In this document: positions 11,302-21,467 of the stretch, piece by piece
Layout: each line of letters begins with the position of its first letter
Position numbering within the stretch: the first letter of the stretch is position 1
Source: Pseudomonadota bacterium
Lineage (GTDB): Bacteria; Pseudomonadota; Gammaproteobacteria; Steroidobacterales; GCA-2729495
Direction: 5' to 3'
DNA: 37,392 nucleotides
NCBI GenBank assembly: GCA_963205295.1
Contig: CAUJIY010000026.1
Span: 1-37,392 of the forward strand
Program-made: the position numbers and the translations under genes
Notes under the pieces: model-generated
Told to the model about the DNA's origin: nothing
Seen by the model: only the letters and a program-made list of their open reading frames with translations
Database searches by the model: none

Positions 11302-12288
11302 TCAGAGGCGCACCAGCGTGCGCCCGGTGATGCCACCGGCGATGTAGGCGTCGAAGCAGGCCGGCAGCTCGCCGAGCGCAACCTCGCGGGTGACGATGCG
11401 GTCGAGGTGTGCGGGTCGCAGTTCACCGCCGAGCCGTTCCCACACCTTGAGCCGCAGTGCGCGCGGCACCTCCGGGGTGTTGATGCCGAGCAGGCTCACG
11501 CCGCGCAGGATGAAGGGCATGACCGTGGTGTGCAGTTCGGGCCCGCCGGCCAGCCCGATGCTGGCGATGTTGCCGAGCGGGACCACCGTGCGCGTCAGCC
11601 AGGCGAGCAGATCGCCGCCGACGTTGTCGACCGCCCCGCCCCACTGCGCCTTCTCGAGCGGTTTCGTGCCGAGGGTGAGTTCGGCGACGCGCTGCACGCT
11701 GGTGGCACCGAGCGCCTGCAGGTACTCCTCGGCGCCGGCCTTCTGGGTGAGCGCGGTCACGGCGTAGCCGCGGCGGCTGAAGATGTCGATAGCCACGCTG
11801 CCGACACCGCCCGTGGCCCCGGTCACCGCGATCGGGCCGAGCGCAGGGCACTGGCCGTTCTGCTCCATGCGGTGCAGGGCGAGTGCGGCGGTGAACCCCG
11901 CGGTGCCGATCGCCATCGCCTCGCGCAGCGACAGGCCGGCCGGCAACGGCGTCACGAGATCGGCCGGGACGCGCACGAACTCGGCGTAGCCGCCGTCGCG
12001 GGTTTCGCTGAGCCCGCCGCTGATCACCGCCACCGGGTCGCCCGGGCGCAGCCCGGGATCGGTGGAAGACTCCACCGTGCCGGCGACATCGATGCCCGCC
12101 ACCAACGGATAGCGGCGCAGGATCCGGCCCTTGCCGGTCGCCGCCAGGGCATCCTTGTAGTTGATGCCCGACCAGGCGGCGCGGATCACCACCTCGCCGG
12201 GTGAGAGATCGTCGAGGGAAATGCGCTCGAGCCGGGCGGCGATGCGCTCCTGCTCGAGGTGGACGCGGAAGGCCTGGAAGTGCTGCAT
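11302..12288 (-). CDS. acuI: Acrylyl-CoA reductase-like MDR protein (AcuI/YhdH family)
   Basis: Medium-chain dehydrogenase/reductase (328 aa, YhdH is 324 aa) that in characterised members reduces acrylyl-CoA to propionyl-CoA with NADPH. Visible features are the GroES-like N-terminal domain with WSGINYKDALAATGKGRI and the YPLVAGIDVAGTVESS segment, the nucleotide-binding loop VTGATGGVGSVAIDI, and the C-terminal GGITGRTLVRL typical of the family. There is no zinc-ligand pattern, as expected. The ATG at 12288 (MQHFQAFRVHLEQ) fits the family better than a start at 12315. It probably heads an operon with rsmG and parA. The physiological substrate is inferred, not proven. Confidence 0.87.
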   Translation of the reverse strand: MQHFQAFRVHLEQERIAARLERISLDDLSPGEVVIRAAWSGINYKDALAATGKGRILRRYPLVAGIDVAGTVESSTDPGLRPGDPVAVISGGLSETRDGGYAEFVRVPADLVTPLPAGLSLREAMAIGTAGFTAALALHRMEQNGQCPALGPIAVTGATGGVGSVAIDIFSRRGYAVTALTQKAGAEEYLQALGATSVQRVAELTLGTKPLEKAQWGGAVDNVGGDLLAWLTRTVVPLGNIASIGLAGGPELHTTVMPFILRGVSLLGINTPEVPRALRLKVWERLGGELRPAHLDRIVTREVALGELPACFDAYIAGGITGRTLVRL

Positions 12289-12364
12289 GGCGCAGAGGAT
12301 ACCGCGTCGAGGCATCGCCGGGCTCGACGCCGCGACGCTGCCGGTCGCCCGGCAGCTGCCGGCT

Positions 12365-12967
12365 TCAGTTCTTCAGGTGCGTCGTGAACAGGCCGGGCTG
12401 GGCGGAGAAGTAGGCTGCCAGCTCGGTGATGTCCTGGTCGGTCAGGGCCGCCACCTGGCCCTGCATCACCGGGTCCTGGCGCGCCTTGTCGCGGTAGCGC
12501 TCGATGGCCTGCGCGAGATAGTCGCGGTGCTGGCCGGCGAGGTTCGGCCACATCGGTGCGCTGCTGATGCCGGCTTCGCCGTGGCAGGCGGTGCACACGG
12601 CGGCTTTGTCCTTGCCGGGCCCCGCTGCCGCGGCGCTGCCCGTGTGCGGTTCGCCCTGGCTCGCGAACCAGGCGGCAAGGTCCTGCATGTCCTGGTCGGA
12701 GAGCGAAGCCGCCTGGGCGCGCATGGTCGGGTGCGGGCGCGTGCCGGCGCGGTAGCCCTGCAGCGCGATCACGATGTAGTCGGCCTTCTGGCCGCCGAGC
12801 TTCGGCACCCGGTAGGAGGGATAGGCATTGCGATAGCCGTCGATACCGTGACAGCCCATGCAGGTCGTCGCCAGGGCGGCACCCTTGGCGGGGTCACCGG
12901 CCGCGAACGCGCCGGAAGCAAAGCCGGCAAGCGCCAGCGCCGTGGCAGTCAACAGGTGACGGACCAT
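12365..12967 (-). CDS. Diheme cytochrome c (c4-like)
   Basis: Periplasmic electron carrier of 200 aa with two class-I cytochrome domains. The Sec signal is residues 1-23 (MVRHLLTATALALAGFASGA, then FAA). Heme-binding motifs are CMGCH (36-40) and CTACH (125-129). Each is followed by a methionine in a similar setting, MRAQAASLSDQDM (from 82) and MQGQVAALTDQDI (from 168), the likely sixth ligands. The internal duplication is characteristic of cytochrome c4, which feeds electrons to cbb3-type or other terminal oxidases. The start at 12967 is supported by the signal peptide. It stands alone, divergent from the SIMPL-domain gene. Confidence 0.92.
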   Translation of the reverse strand: MVRHLLTATALALAGFASGAFAAGDPAKGAALATTCMGCHGIDGYRNAYPSYRVPKLGGQKADYIVIALQGYRAGTRPHPTMRAQAASLSDQDMQDLAAWFASQGEPHTGSAAAAGPGKDKAAVCTACHGEAGISSAPMWPNLAGQHRDYLAQAIERYRDKARQDPVMQGQVAALTDQDITELAAYFSAQPGLFTTHLKN

Positions 12968-13132
12968 GCAAAACACCCTCGGATTCAGGCATCTGGCGCT
13001 CCCCCGCGGACCGCCACGCAGCGCCGGTATGTTAGTGTGGCCGCCCGGTGATTGCCAGCCGCGGCGTGGTCCCCGCCGTCGCGCCGGCCACGGTCCGGAC
13101 CGGCCCGCCACATCGCCTCCAGGAGTCCTGCC

Positions 13133-13870
13133 ATGCTGCATCGTCACTTCGCCCTGCTCGCCACCGCCCTGCTCGCCAGCGCCGCCGCCGCGGCCCAGCC
13201 CGCGCCGATGCCGGCACTGACGCTCCCGCGCTCGATCTCCGTTGCGGGCACCGGCTCGGTGACCGGCGAGCCCGACAAGGCCCGCGTGCAGCTCACGGTG
13301 CAGAAATCCAATCCCAGCATGGACCGCGCACGCGCCGACGCCGTGGCCGTGGTCGAGAAGTTCCTCGCCCTGACGCGACAGCTGCGCATCGACCCGAAGC
13401 GGGTGCGCACCACCAGTGCCGTGGTCAATCCGGAGTATCGCTGGGACCAGCCGGCCGGCCGGCAGGTGTTGATCGGCTACCTGGTGCAGCGCCAGCTCGA
13501 GGTCGAGGTCACCGACCTCGACCAGCTGGGTGCGCTGATCGAGGGGGCCGTGCAGGCCGGCGTCAACAACGTCTCCCCGCCGGTGCTCGACAGCACGCGC
13601 CGGCGCGAGCTGAATCGCCAGGCACTCGCCGCCGCGGCGAAGGACGCCGAGGCCAATGCGCGCGCCATCGCCGAGACCCTCGGGGTGAAGCTCGGCGGCC
13701 TGCGCGTGCTCACGGCCGGCGACGCCGCCCCACCGCCGCCCATGCCGATGCCGATGATGAAGGCCGCGATGGCCGCCGAAGCGATGGATGCCGGTGCCGC
13801 CAGCTACACCCCGGGCAGCCTGGAATTCGAGGCCCGCGTCGAGGCGACCTTCGACATCGCCACGCCCTGA
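13133..13870 (+). CDS. SIMPL-domain periplasmic protein (DUF541)
   Basis: Exported protein (245 aa) of the SIMPL/DUF541 family (E. coli YggE is related), whose members are linked to stress resistance but lack a settled biochemical role. The signal peptide is MLHRHFALLATALLASAAAAAQ-type (residues 1-21 or so). The domain starts with PRSISVAGTGSVTGEPDKAR and has the usual alternating strands and the LNRQALAAAAKDAEANARAIAETLG helix region. A Pro/Met-rich insertion (PPPPMPMPMMKAAMAAEAM) near 207-226 could bind metal such as copper, but this is speculative. AGGAG lies seven bases before the ATG. It converges on the ABC transporter genes over a REP pair. Confidence 0.88.
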   Translation: MLHRHFALLATALLASAAAAAQPAPMPALTLPRSISVAGTGSVTGEPDKARVQLTVQKSNPSMDRARADAVAVVEKFLALTRQLRIDPKRVRTTSAVVNPEYRWDQPAGRQVLIGYLVQRQLEVEVTDLDQLGALIEGAVQAGVNNVSPPVLDSTRRRELNRQALAAAAKDAEANARAIAETLGVKLGGLRVLTAGDAAPPPPMPMPMMKAAMAAEAMDAGAASYTPGSLEFEARVEATFDIATP

Positions 13871-13878
13871 CGCAACCC

Positions 13879-13938
13879 TGTGGGATGGGCGCCAGCCCCG
13901 ACCATTGGTCAGTCGCGACTGGCGTCGCTCCTACAGGG
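13879..13938. repeat. REP pair between convergent genes
   Basis: A forward copy (13879-13904, CTGTGGGATGGGCGCCAGCC then CCGACC) faces an inverted copy (13910-13938, CAGTCGCGACTGGCGTCGCT then CCTACAGGG). The pair can fold into a long stem. It lies between two convergent stop codons (13870 and 13959), a typical REP position and a possible bidirectional terminator or mRNA stabiliser. Confidence 0.88.
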
Positions 13939-13958
13939 TGGGGGTCCCGCGGGGCGCT

Positions 13959-15757
<1,799 letters not shown>

Positions 15758-15761
<4 letters not shown>

Positions 15762-16639
15762 CGCCCGCTCCGGTCACGCGGGTCGAGCGCATCGCGCAGG
15801 CCGTCGCCGAGGAAATTGCAGCAGAACAGCGTCGTCGCCAGGAACAGCCCCGGGAAGAAAATCATCCACCACGAGGTCTCGAGCTCCTGCGCGCCTTCGT
15901 TGACCAGCGCACCCCAGGAGGTCATCGGCTCCTGCACGCCAAGGCCGAGGAAGCTCAGGAAGGACTCGACCAGGATCACGTGCGGGATCGTCAGCGTCAC
16001 GTAGACGACGACCACACCGAGCAGGTTCGGCACGATGTGGCGCCGGACGATGCGCGCCGCCGGCACGCCGCCGGCGCGTGCCGCCTCGACGAATTCGCGG
16101 TTCCTGAGCGACAGCGTCTGGCCGCGGACGATGCGCGCCATGTCGAGCCAGTTGATGGCGCCGATGGCGACGAAGATCAGCACCAGGTTCCTGCCGAACA
16201 GCACCATCAGCAGGATCACCAGGAACATGAACGGCAGCGCATAGAGGATGTCGACGATGCGCATCATCACCTGGTCGATGCGCCCGCCGGCGTAGCCGGC
16301 GATCGCGCCCCAGGTCACGCCGATTACGAGGCTCACCGCCGTGGCGACCAGCGCCACCAGCAGCGACACCCGGCCGCCCCAGAGCGTGCGCACCAGCAGG
16401 TCGCGGCCGAGGGCATCGGTGCCGAGCAGGTGGCCGCTGGCGAGCGACGGACCCGCGGCGATGTGGTCCCAGTCGGTCTGCTCGTAGCTGAATGGCAGCA
16501 GCGCCGGCAGCACCAGCACGGCGAGCGTCATCAGCGCCAGCACGATGCCCGCACCGGTGGCCGCGCGGTTGTGGCGCAGCGCCGCGCGCGCGTCGCTCCA
16601 CAGGCTGCGGGGGGCCTCGTCGGACACCGGTTCGCTCAT
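15758..16639 (-). CDS. ABC transporter permease, OppC type
   Basis: Inner-membrane permease (293 aa) of the oligopeptide/nickel group. The N-terminal cytoplasmic stretch precedes a first membrane helix (about 28-48, ATGAGIVLALMTLAVLVLPAL), then the typical HLLGTDALGRDLLVRTLWGG. The coupling-helix EAA loop is EAARAGGVPAARIVRRHIVP. The C-terminus LGDGLRDALDPRDR is the OppC/DppC hallmark. It overlaps the upstream oppB-like gene (ATGA at 16639-16636) and the downstream ATPase gene (GTGA), so the three are one translationally coupled unit. Confidence 0.94.
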
Positions 16640-17562
16640 GTGTCGTGCCGGATCCGCGGGTCGAGGAAGCCGTACACCAGGTCGACCAGGAAATTGAACG
16701 CGAGGATCAGGGCACCGTAGAACACCACCACGCCCATCACGAGGGTGTAGTCGCGGTTGAGCGCACCGTTGACGAAGAAGCGCCCGATGCCCGGCAGCCC
16801 GAAGATCTGCTCGATCACCACCGAGCCGGTGATGAGCGCCGCCGTCGCCGGGCCGAGGTAGGACACGACCGGCAGCAGCGCAGGCTTGAGCGCGTGGCGC
16901 AGGATGATCGTGCGCGGCGGCAGTCCCTGCGCGCGCGCGGTGCGGATGTAGGGGCTGCGCAGCACCTCGATCATGCTGGCGCGCGTGAGCCGGGCGAGGT
17001 AGGCGATCTGCGGCAGCGCCAGCGTCACCACCGGCAGCAGCAGGTGGCGCCAGCCACCGTCGCCGTAGCCGCCGGCGGGCAGCCAGCCGAGACCGACCGC
17101 CACGCCGAGCACCAGCAGCGGCGCCATCACGAAATTCGGGATCGAGATGCCCGTCATCGCCGCCGCCATCACCGCGTGGTCGGCGAAGCGGTTCTGGCGC
17201 AGCGCCGCGAAGGCGCCCGCAGCCACACCGACCAGCACCGCGAGCAGCATCGCCAGCCCGCCGACGCGCAGCGACACCGGGAAGCCGGCGCCGATCAGCT
17301 CGGTCACGGTGAAGTCACGGTACTGGAACGACGGGCCGAAATCCCCGCGCGCCAAGTTGCCGAGGTAGCGGGCGAACTGCAGCGGCAGCGGTTCGTCGAG
17401 ATGGTAGGCCCGGCGCAGGTTGGCCTCGATCTCCGGCGACAGCTGCCGCTCGGTGTCGAACGGCCCGCCCGGCGCGGCGCGGATGAGGAAGAACGCGAGC
17501 GCCACCAGCACCAGCAACGCGGGGATGCCGGTGAGCAGCCGCTGCAGGGTGAAACGCAGCAC
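16636..17562 (-). CDS. ABC transporter permease, OppB type
   Basis: Inner-membrane permease (308 aa), partner of the OppC-type protein. The start MLRFTLQRLLTGIPALLVL is typical. Further family marks are RAAPGGPFDTERQ, LGNLARGDFGPSFQY, the EAA-like coupling loop with TARAQGLPPRTIILRHALKP, and the end VYGFLDPRIRHD. The start is a GTG at 17562; it lies 29 bp after the bacterioferritin-like gene, so transcription probably continues from nnrS. No substrate-binding protein gene is nearby, so the substrate cannot be assigned. Confidence 0.94.
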   Translation of the reverse strand: MLRFTLQRLLTGIPALLVLVALAFFLIRAAPGGPFDTERQLSPEIEANLRRAYHLDEPLPLQFARYLGNLARGDFGPSFQYRDFTVTELIGAGFPVSLRVGGLAMLLAVLVGVAAGAFAALRQNRFADHAVMAAAMTGISIPNFVMAPLLVLGVAVGLGWLPAGGYGDGGWRHLLLPVVTLALPQIAYLARLTRASMIEVLRSPYIRTARAQGLPPRTIILRHALKPALLPVVSYLGPATAALITGSVVIEQIFGLPGIGRFFVNGALNRDYTLVMGVVVFYGALILAFNFLVDLVYGFLDPRIRHDT

Positions 17563-17591
17563 GGACCGGACGGCCGGGGCGGGCGTATCCC

Positions 17592-18032
17592 TCAGCCAGG
17601 CCGGCGCAGCATCTTCTCGATCTCCCCGGCGTGCAGCTCCTCGGCGGCGATCTGCTCGCGGGCGAACTCCTCGAGGATGATCGACCGACCCGCCGCGAGC
17701 GCCGCCAGCTCGCGATACAGCGCCTGCGCGCCGCGCTCGTGCTCGAGGGCCTCGCGCAGGATCGCGCCGACGTCGTTCTTCTGGCTCTTCAGCAGCAGCC
17801 CGACGGCGAGCGACGGCTGGCCGCCGAAGTGGGTGATCAGCTCGCCCGCCCGGCGCGCGTGCGCCAGCGACTCGTTCGCCTGCGACTCCAGCCAGTGGAT
17901 GATCGGGATGCGGTTGTAACCGAACACCATGAACGAGTAGTGCGTGTAGCGCACCACGCCGGCGAGTTCGGCCTCGAGGATCTTGTTCAGCTTCGCAAGA
18001 GCGGCTTTCTCATCGAGTTTCCTGGTGGCCAT
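17592..18032 (-). CDS. Bacterioferritin-like diiron protein
   Basis: Four-helix ferritin-like protein (146 aa). Candidate metal ligands are Glu20/Glu22 in ILEAELAGVV, Glu54 and His58 in NESLAHA, Glu97/Glu99 in EALEHERGA and Glu131 with His134 in EELH. The second-helix pair is spaced i/i+4 rather than the classical ExxH, and the methionine that binds heme in true bacterioferritins is not in its usual place (leucine or alanine there). It is therefore a divergent relative that may store or oxidise iron without heme. It lies 48 bp behind nnrS and 29 bp before oppB on the same strand, which ties it to nitric-oxide or iron stress. The start is the ATG at 18032. Confidence 0.82.
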   Translation of the reverse strand: MATRKLDEKAALAKLNKILEAELAGVVRYTHYSFMVFGYNRIPIIHWLESQANESLAHARRAGELITHFGGQPSLAVGLLLKSQKNDVGAILREALEHERGAQALYRELAALAAGRSIILEEFAREQIAAEELHAGEIEKMLRRPG

Positions 18033-18080
18033 GGGCTGGGTGCTCCGTGCTGGGGGTGGAAAAAATCGGGTGCAGGCCCG

Positions 18081-19262
18081 TCACATCGGCTGGTCCGGTC
18101 GCGGCCGCAGGAGGATCGGCGCATACACCCACAGGAACAGCGTGAACGCCGCGATCCAGAGCAGCGCCGCCGTGTCGATCATCGGCAGGTAGGCGCCGGG
18201 CAGCGCCAGGCCCAGGCTGCGGGCGAGTGCCGCAGCGCCAAGCAGGCCATAGGCGACCACGATCGGGCGCGAGACGGCGAGCGGACGGCCGGTGTGGCCG
18301 AGCGCCACGCGGGTCATCATGGCGAGGATCGTGCCGGCGATGCCGCCGACGGTGACGAGGTGCAGCGCCGCGCTGCGCGCGAGCGGCAGGCCGAGCGCCG
18401 TGGCGCCGAGCAGGAGGTAGCCGGCGCACAGCGCCGCAAACGCGGCGTGCAGCACCCAGAGCAACGGATTGGCGCCGGTCTCCAGCCCGCGCCAGCGGGC
18501 CAGCCGCCAGGCGTTGGCGCCGCCGGCCAGCAGGCAGGCAACGGCGGCGAAGGCGCTGCCCGGAGCAGCGGTGTCGGCAACGGCGGCGACCGGCAGCAAC
18601 GCGAGTCCGGCGGAATCGATCCAGGTCCACGGCGCCGGGCCGGCGGTGTCGCCACGCAGGCGCAGCCAGTTCGCGGTGAACAGCGGTATCACGCGCCCGC
18701 CGATCACGACCACCAGGAGCGCGAGCAGGTGCACGGACAGCGTCACAGCCAGCCAGTCGCCGCCGGCGACGAGCCCCGCGGCACCGAGGTGGTAGAGCGT
18801 CGTGAGCAGCGCCAGCGCCCAGGTGATCGCCGCGATGCCGTAGTTGCGCCGGCTCGCGCCGAGCACGATCTCGCGCGTGGCGAAGCTGGCGAGGAGCACC
18901 GGAAACAGCAGATCGAGCAGCGCGAGGGCGAGTGGCGGCAGTGCGCCACCGAAAGAACCCGCGATGCGCCCGGTGAGCCAGGCGGCCGCAAGAGCGGCGA
19001 CCGGCGCGCCGCGCAGCGGCGGTCGCCCCGTCCAGGTCGCCACCGCGGTCAGCAGGAAACCGGCGACCACCGCGGCAGCGAAGCCGATCGTGAGCTCATG
19101 CGCATGCCAGGCCGGCGTGATCGCAGCCGGCGCGAGCGGCCAGCGCAGGCCGTGAAACCCCGCGGCCCAAAGCGCGAGCGCCACCACGGCGTATCCGCCG
19201 GCCGCCAGGAAGAAGGGGCGGAAGGCGTAGCTGAACAGGACCGTGGGCGTGCGCGTTATCAT
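18081..19262 (-). CDS. nnrS: NnrS family protein
   Basis: Polytopic membrane protein (393 aa) with about 12 hydrophobic segments. NnrS is a heme- and copper-containing membrane protein that protects cells under nitric-oxide stress. Family marks are the N-terminal FSYAFRPFFLAAGGYA, the AWHAHELTIGFAAAVVAGFL segment, the GRVIPLFTANWLR stretch and LHLVTVGGIAGTILAMMTRV near the end, with conserved histidines. The start is ATG at 19262 (MITRTPTVL), with GAGG only two bases upstream, a tight spacing. It probably leads the transcript nnrS, bacterioferritin-like, oppB, oppC, oppDF and is divergent from the hemerythrin gene (167-bp gap without a recognisable FNR or NsrR box). Confidence 0.92.
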   Translation of the reverse strand: MITRTPTVLFSYAFRPFFLAAGGYAVVALALWAAGFHGLRWPLAPAAITPAWHAHELTIGFAAAVVAGFLLTAVATWTGRPPLRGAPVAALAAAWLTGRIAGSFGGALPPLALALLDLLFPVLLASFATREIVLGASRRNYGIAAITWALALLTTLYHLGAAGLVAGGDWLAVTLSVHLLALLVVVIGGRVIPLFTANWLRLRGDTAGPAPWTWIDSAGLALLPVAAVADTAAPGSAFAAVACLLAGGANAWRLARWRGLETGANPLLWVLHAAFAALCAGYLLLGATALGLPLARSAALHLVTVGGIAGTILAMMTRVALGHTGRPLAVSRPIVVAYGLLGAAALARSLGLALPGAYLPMIDTAALLWIAAFTLFLWVYAPILLRPRPDQPM

Positions 19263-19429
19263 CACCTCACCGTGACACGATGGCCTGCGACGGGACCGGC
19301 AACGGACCGCGCATTGTCGATGATGCCGGCGGGCGGCGCCAGAGCCGGCGCCGGACCTGCGGCAGCGACGACGCACGGCGTCGCCGCCATCGTGGCCGCC
19401 TGACTGCTGTTGCTGTCGAGGATGCGAGA

Positions 19430-19858
19430 ATGATCGGCGAGTTCATGACCCGAAGCCATCGCGAATGTGACGAACTGTTTGCCGTCGCGGAGGCCGCTGC
19501 CAGCGGCGGGGACCTCTCGCGCACGCAGCAGGCACATGCCGCGTTCGAAGCTGCCCTGCTGCACCACCTCGGCATGGAGGAAAACGTGCTGTTCCCCGAC
19601 TTCGAGGCGGCGACAGGCATGACCGCCGGCCCGACAGCGGTGATGCGCATGGAGCACGGCCAGATGCGTGGTCTGTTCACGCAGATGCAGCAGGCACTCG
19701 ACAGCGGCGCGCTGGAAGGTTACCTCGGTGCCGCCGAAACGCTGCTGATCCTGATCCAGCAGCACAACATGAAGGAAGAGCACATGCTCTACCCGATGTG
19801 CGACCGCGCACTCGGCGGCGACGCCGGCGCAATCATCGGGCGCATGCAGGCGGCCTGA
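19430..19858 (+). CDS. Hemerythrin-like (HHE) protein
   Basis: Small four-helix protein (142 aa) with the complete hemerythrin HHE ligand set: His10 and Asp14 in SHRECDE, His46 and Glu50 in HLGMEE, His76 in MEHGQM, His112 in QQHNMK, His118 and Asp125 in EEHMLYPMCD. Such proteins bind O2 or NO at a diiron site, and relatives of RIC/YtfE repair nitrosylated iron centres. The ATG at 19430 is preceded by GAGG. A longer frame reaching to 19280 is Arg-rich and probably not translated. It heads a compact plus-strand operon with the DUF2249 and membrane-protein genes. Confidence 0.92.
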   Translation: MIGEFMTRSHRECDELFAVAEAAASGGDLSRTQQAHAAFEAALLHHLGMEENVLFPDFEAATGMTAGPTAVMRMEHGQMRGLFTQMQQALDSGALEGYLGAAETLLILIQQHNMKEEHMLYPMCDRALGGDAGAIIGRMQAA

Positions 19859-19864
19859 GCGCCG

Positions 19865-20119
19865 ATGGCCGCGCCCGGGATCAGCCTCGACCTGCGCGGC
19901 CTGCCACCTCCCGAGCCGATGACGCGCATCCTCGACGAGCTCGCGCGGCTCGCCCCGGGTGCCCGGCTGCGCGCACTGCTGCCGCACGAGCCGCTGCCGC
20001 TCTACCCGCTGCTCGAGCAGCGCGGCTACGCCTGGCAGGTCACGGCACTGGCGCCGGATCGCTGCGAACTGCTGGTCTGGCGGCACGGCGACGGCCAGGC
20101 CACGCCGGACGACGCATGA
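19865..20119 (+). CDS. DUF2249 protein
   Basis: Small soluble protein (84 aa) of the DUF2249 family, a TusA-like fold. The conserved core is visible: LDLRGLPPPEPMTRILDELA, the LAPGARLRALLPHEPLPLYP stretch and the WQVTALAPDRCELLVWR strand. DUF2249 genes often accompany hemerythrin and NO-related genes; the biochemical role is not established. It lies 6 bp after the hemerythrin gene and its stop overlaps the start of the next gene (ATGA, 20116-20119). A second, different copy lies at 21539. Confidence 0.88.
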   Translation: MAAPGISLDLRGLPPPEPMTRILDELARLAPGARLRALLPHEPLPLYPLLEQRGYAWQVTALAPDRCELLVWRHGDGQATPDDA

Positions 20120-21408
20120 CCGCAGCGCTCTCCCTCGAGCAGGCACCACCGCTGTCGGTGCCGCTGCGCTTCTTCCTCACCGCGCCGGTCTTCGGCATCG
20201 CGGCCGGCGGTGTGCTGGCCTGGGCCGGCCCGGCAGCGTTCGCCTCGCGCTGGACGCCGCCCGCGCTGGCACTGGCGCACCTCCTCGGTCTCGGCGTGCT
20301 GACCATGGTGATGTGCGGGGCGCTGTTCCAGCTGCTCCCCGTGCTGGCCGGCGTGCGCATCGTGCGGGCGCGGCTGATCGGCGGTGCCTGCCACGCCCTG
20401 CTCGTGGCCGGTACCGCGGCGCTCGCCGCAGGCTTCCTCGGTGCAGACACGGTGGCGTTCCGGCTGGCGGTGCCGCTGCTCGGTGGGGCGCTCGGCCTGC
20501 TGCTCGCCGTGGTCGGCACCGGCCTGGCGCGGGCCCCGCGCCGGCACGACAGCGTGCGCGGCATGCGCTGGGCCCTGTCCGGGCTCGCCGTAGCGACGGC
20601 ACTCGGGCTCATCCTCGCACTCGGCCACGGCTGGTCCACGCTGCCGCTGGCACGCGCAGCGTTCACCGACCTGCACCTCGCCTGGGCCCTGCTCGGCTGG
20701 GTGACCCTGCTGGTCGCGGTGGTCGCCTGGCAGGTGGTGCCGATGTTCCAGGTGACCACCGAGTACCCGCCGTGGCTGCGCCGTGCGCTGGCGCCGGTCA
20801 TGTGGCTGCTCCTCGCCTGGCTGACCGCGGCGTCGCTCGCCGGTCGGGTGACCTGGCCTGCGACGACGGGCCTCGCTCTCGCCTGTGCCGGCTTCGCGGT
20901 GCAGACGCTGGTGCTGCTCGCCCGACGCCGGCGCAGGCGCCGGGATGCGAGCCTCAACTTCTGGACGCTCGCCATGGTCGGGCTCGCGGCCGCCGCGCTC
21001 GCCGGTCTCGCCAGCCTGGTCGTGCCGCTGCCGCCACGCCTGGGACTCGCCCCGGCGGTGCTCTTCGTGGCCGGCTTCGCGCTCGCGGTCATCAACGGCA
21101 TGCTGCTCAAGATCGTGCCGTTCCTGGTCTGGCTGCACCTGCAGCAGCAGCTGGCGGCCACGCCGGCAGCGCCCGGGCGCTTCGTCCCACCCGACATGCA
21201 CGCGGTGCTGCCCGAGCCCCGGGCCAGGCTGCAACTCGGGAGTTTCGCGCTGGCGCTGGCGGTGCTCGTGGCCGGGCTGGCGGTTCCCGCGCTGCTGCGA
21301 CTGGCCGGGATCTGCTGGATCGGCGCTTTCGCCACCCTCGGCTGGAACCTGGTGCGGGCGGTACGGCTGTACCACGCGCAGCGACGCCGGCTCGCCACGG
21401 CTGCCTGA
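20116..21408 (+). CDS. Polytopic membrane protein, heme-oxidase-I-like
   Basis: Membrane protein (430 aa) with about 12 hydrophobic segments and several membrane-embedded histidines: LALAHLLGLGVLTMVMCGAL (His55), the DLHLAWALLGWVTLLVAVVA segment, and KIVPFLVWLHLQQQL. The general pattern recalls NnrS and the catalytic subunits of heme-copper oxidases, but canonical copper ligands are not obvious. I recall homologues encoded next to DUF2249 and hemerythrin genes in denitrifiers and sulfur oxidisers. Translation is coupled to the DUF2249 gene by an ATGA overlap. A role in NO or O2 stress is inferred from context only. Confidence 0.75.
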   Translation: MTAALSLEQAPPLSVPLRFFLTAPVFGIAAGGVLAWAGPAAFASRWTPPALALAHLLGLGVLTMVMCGALFQLLPVLAGVRIVRARLIGGACHALLVAGTAALAAGFLGADTVAFRLAVPLLGGALGLLLAVVGTGLARAPRRHDSVRGMRWALSGLAVATALGLILALGHGWSTLPLARAAFTDLHLAWALLGWVTLLVAVVAWQVVPMFQVTTEYPPWLRRALAPVMWLLLAWLTAASLAGRVTWPATTGLALACAGFAVQTLVLLARRRRRRRDASLNFWTLAMVGLAAAALAGLASLVVPLPPRLGLAPAVLFVAGFALAVINGMLLKIVPFLVWLHLQQQLAATPAAPGRFVPPDMHAVLPEPRARLQLGSFALALAVLVAGLAVPALLRLAGICWIGAFATLGWNLVRAVRLYHAQRRRLATAA

Positions 21409-21431
21409 GCCGGTGTCTCGGTTTTCCCGCG

Positions 21432-21460
21432 TTGTGCTCGCCCGTGGCCGATGCTAGATT
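21432..21460 (+). promoter_or_regulatory. Candidate promoter of the second DUF2249 gene
   Basis: TTGTGC (21432-21437), 17 bp, then TAGATT (21455-21460), with TGC immediately before the -10 (extended -10). The start would be near 21467, directly at the hairpin described next. Match to consensus is moderate. Confidence 0.4.
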
Positions 21461-21467
21461 GGAAGGT

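Noticed and set aside
12201-12596. Short frames around the acuI-cytochrome c junction
   Set aside because: They overlap known genes in other frames and have no start signal or family resemblance.
19280-19429. N-terminal extension of the hemerythrin frame
   Set aside because: The 50 residues are Arg/Asp-rich and unlike hemerythrins; the ATG at 19430 has a ribosome-binding site and gives the conserved start.
20026-21398. Two minus-strand frames of about 450 codons opposite the membrane protein gene
   Set aside because: Composition is Gln/Arg/Ser/Ala-rich without motifs, while the plus strand encodes a convincing polytopic membrane protein coupled to DUF2249.
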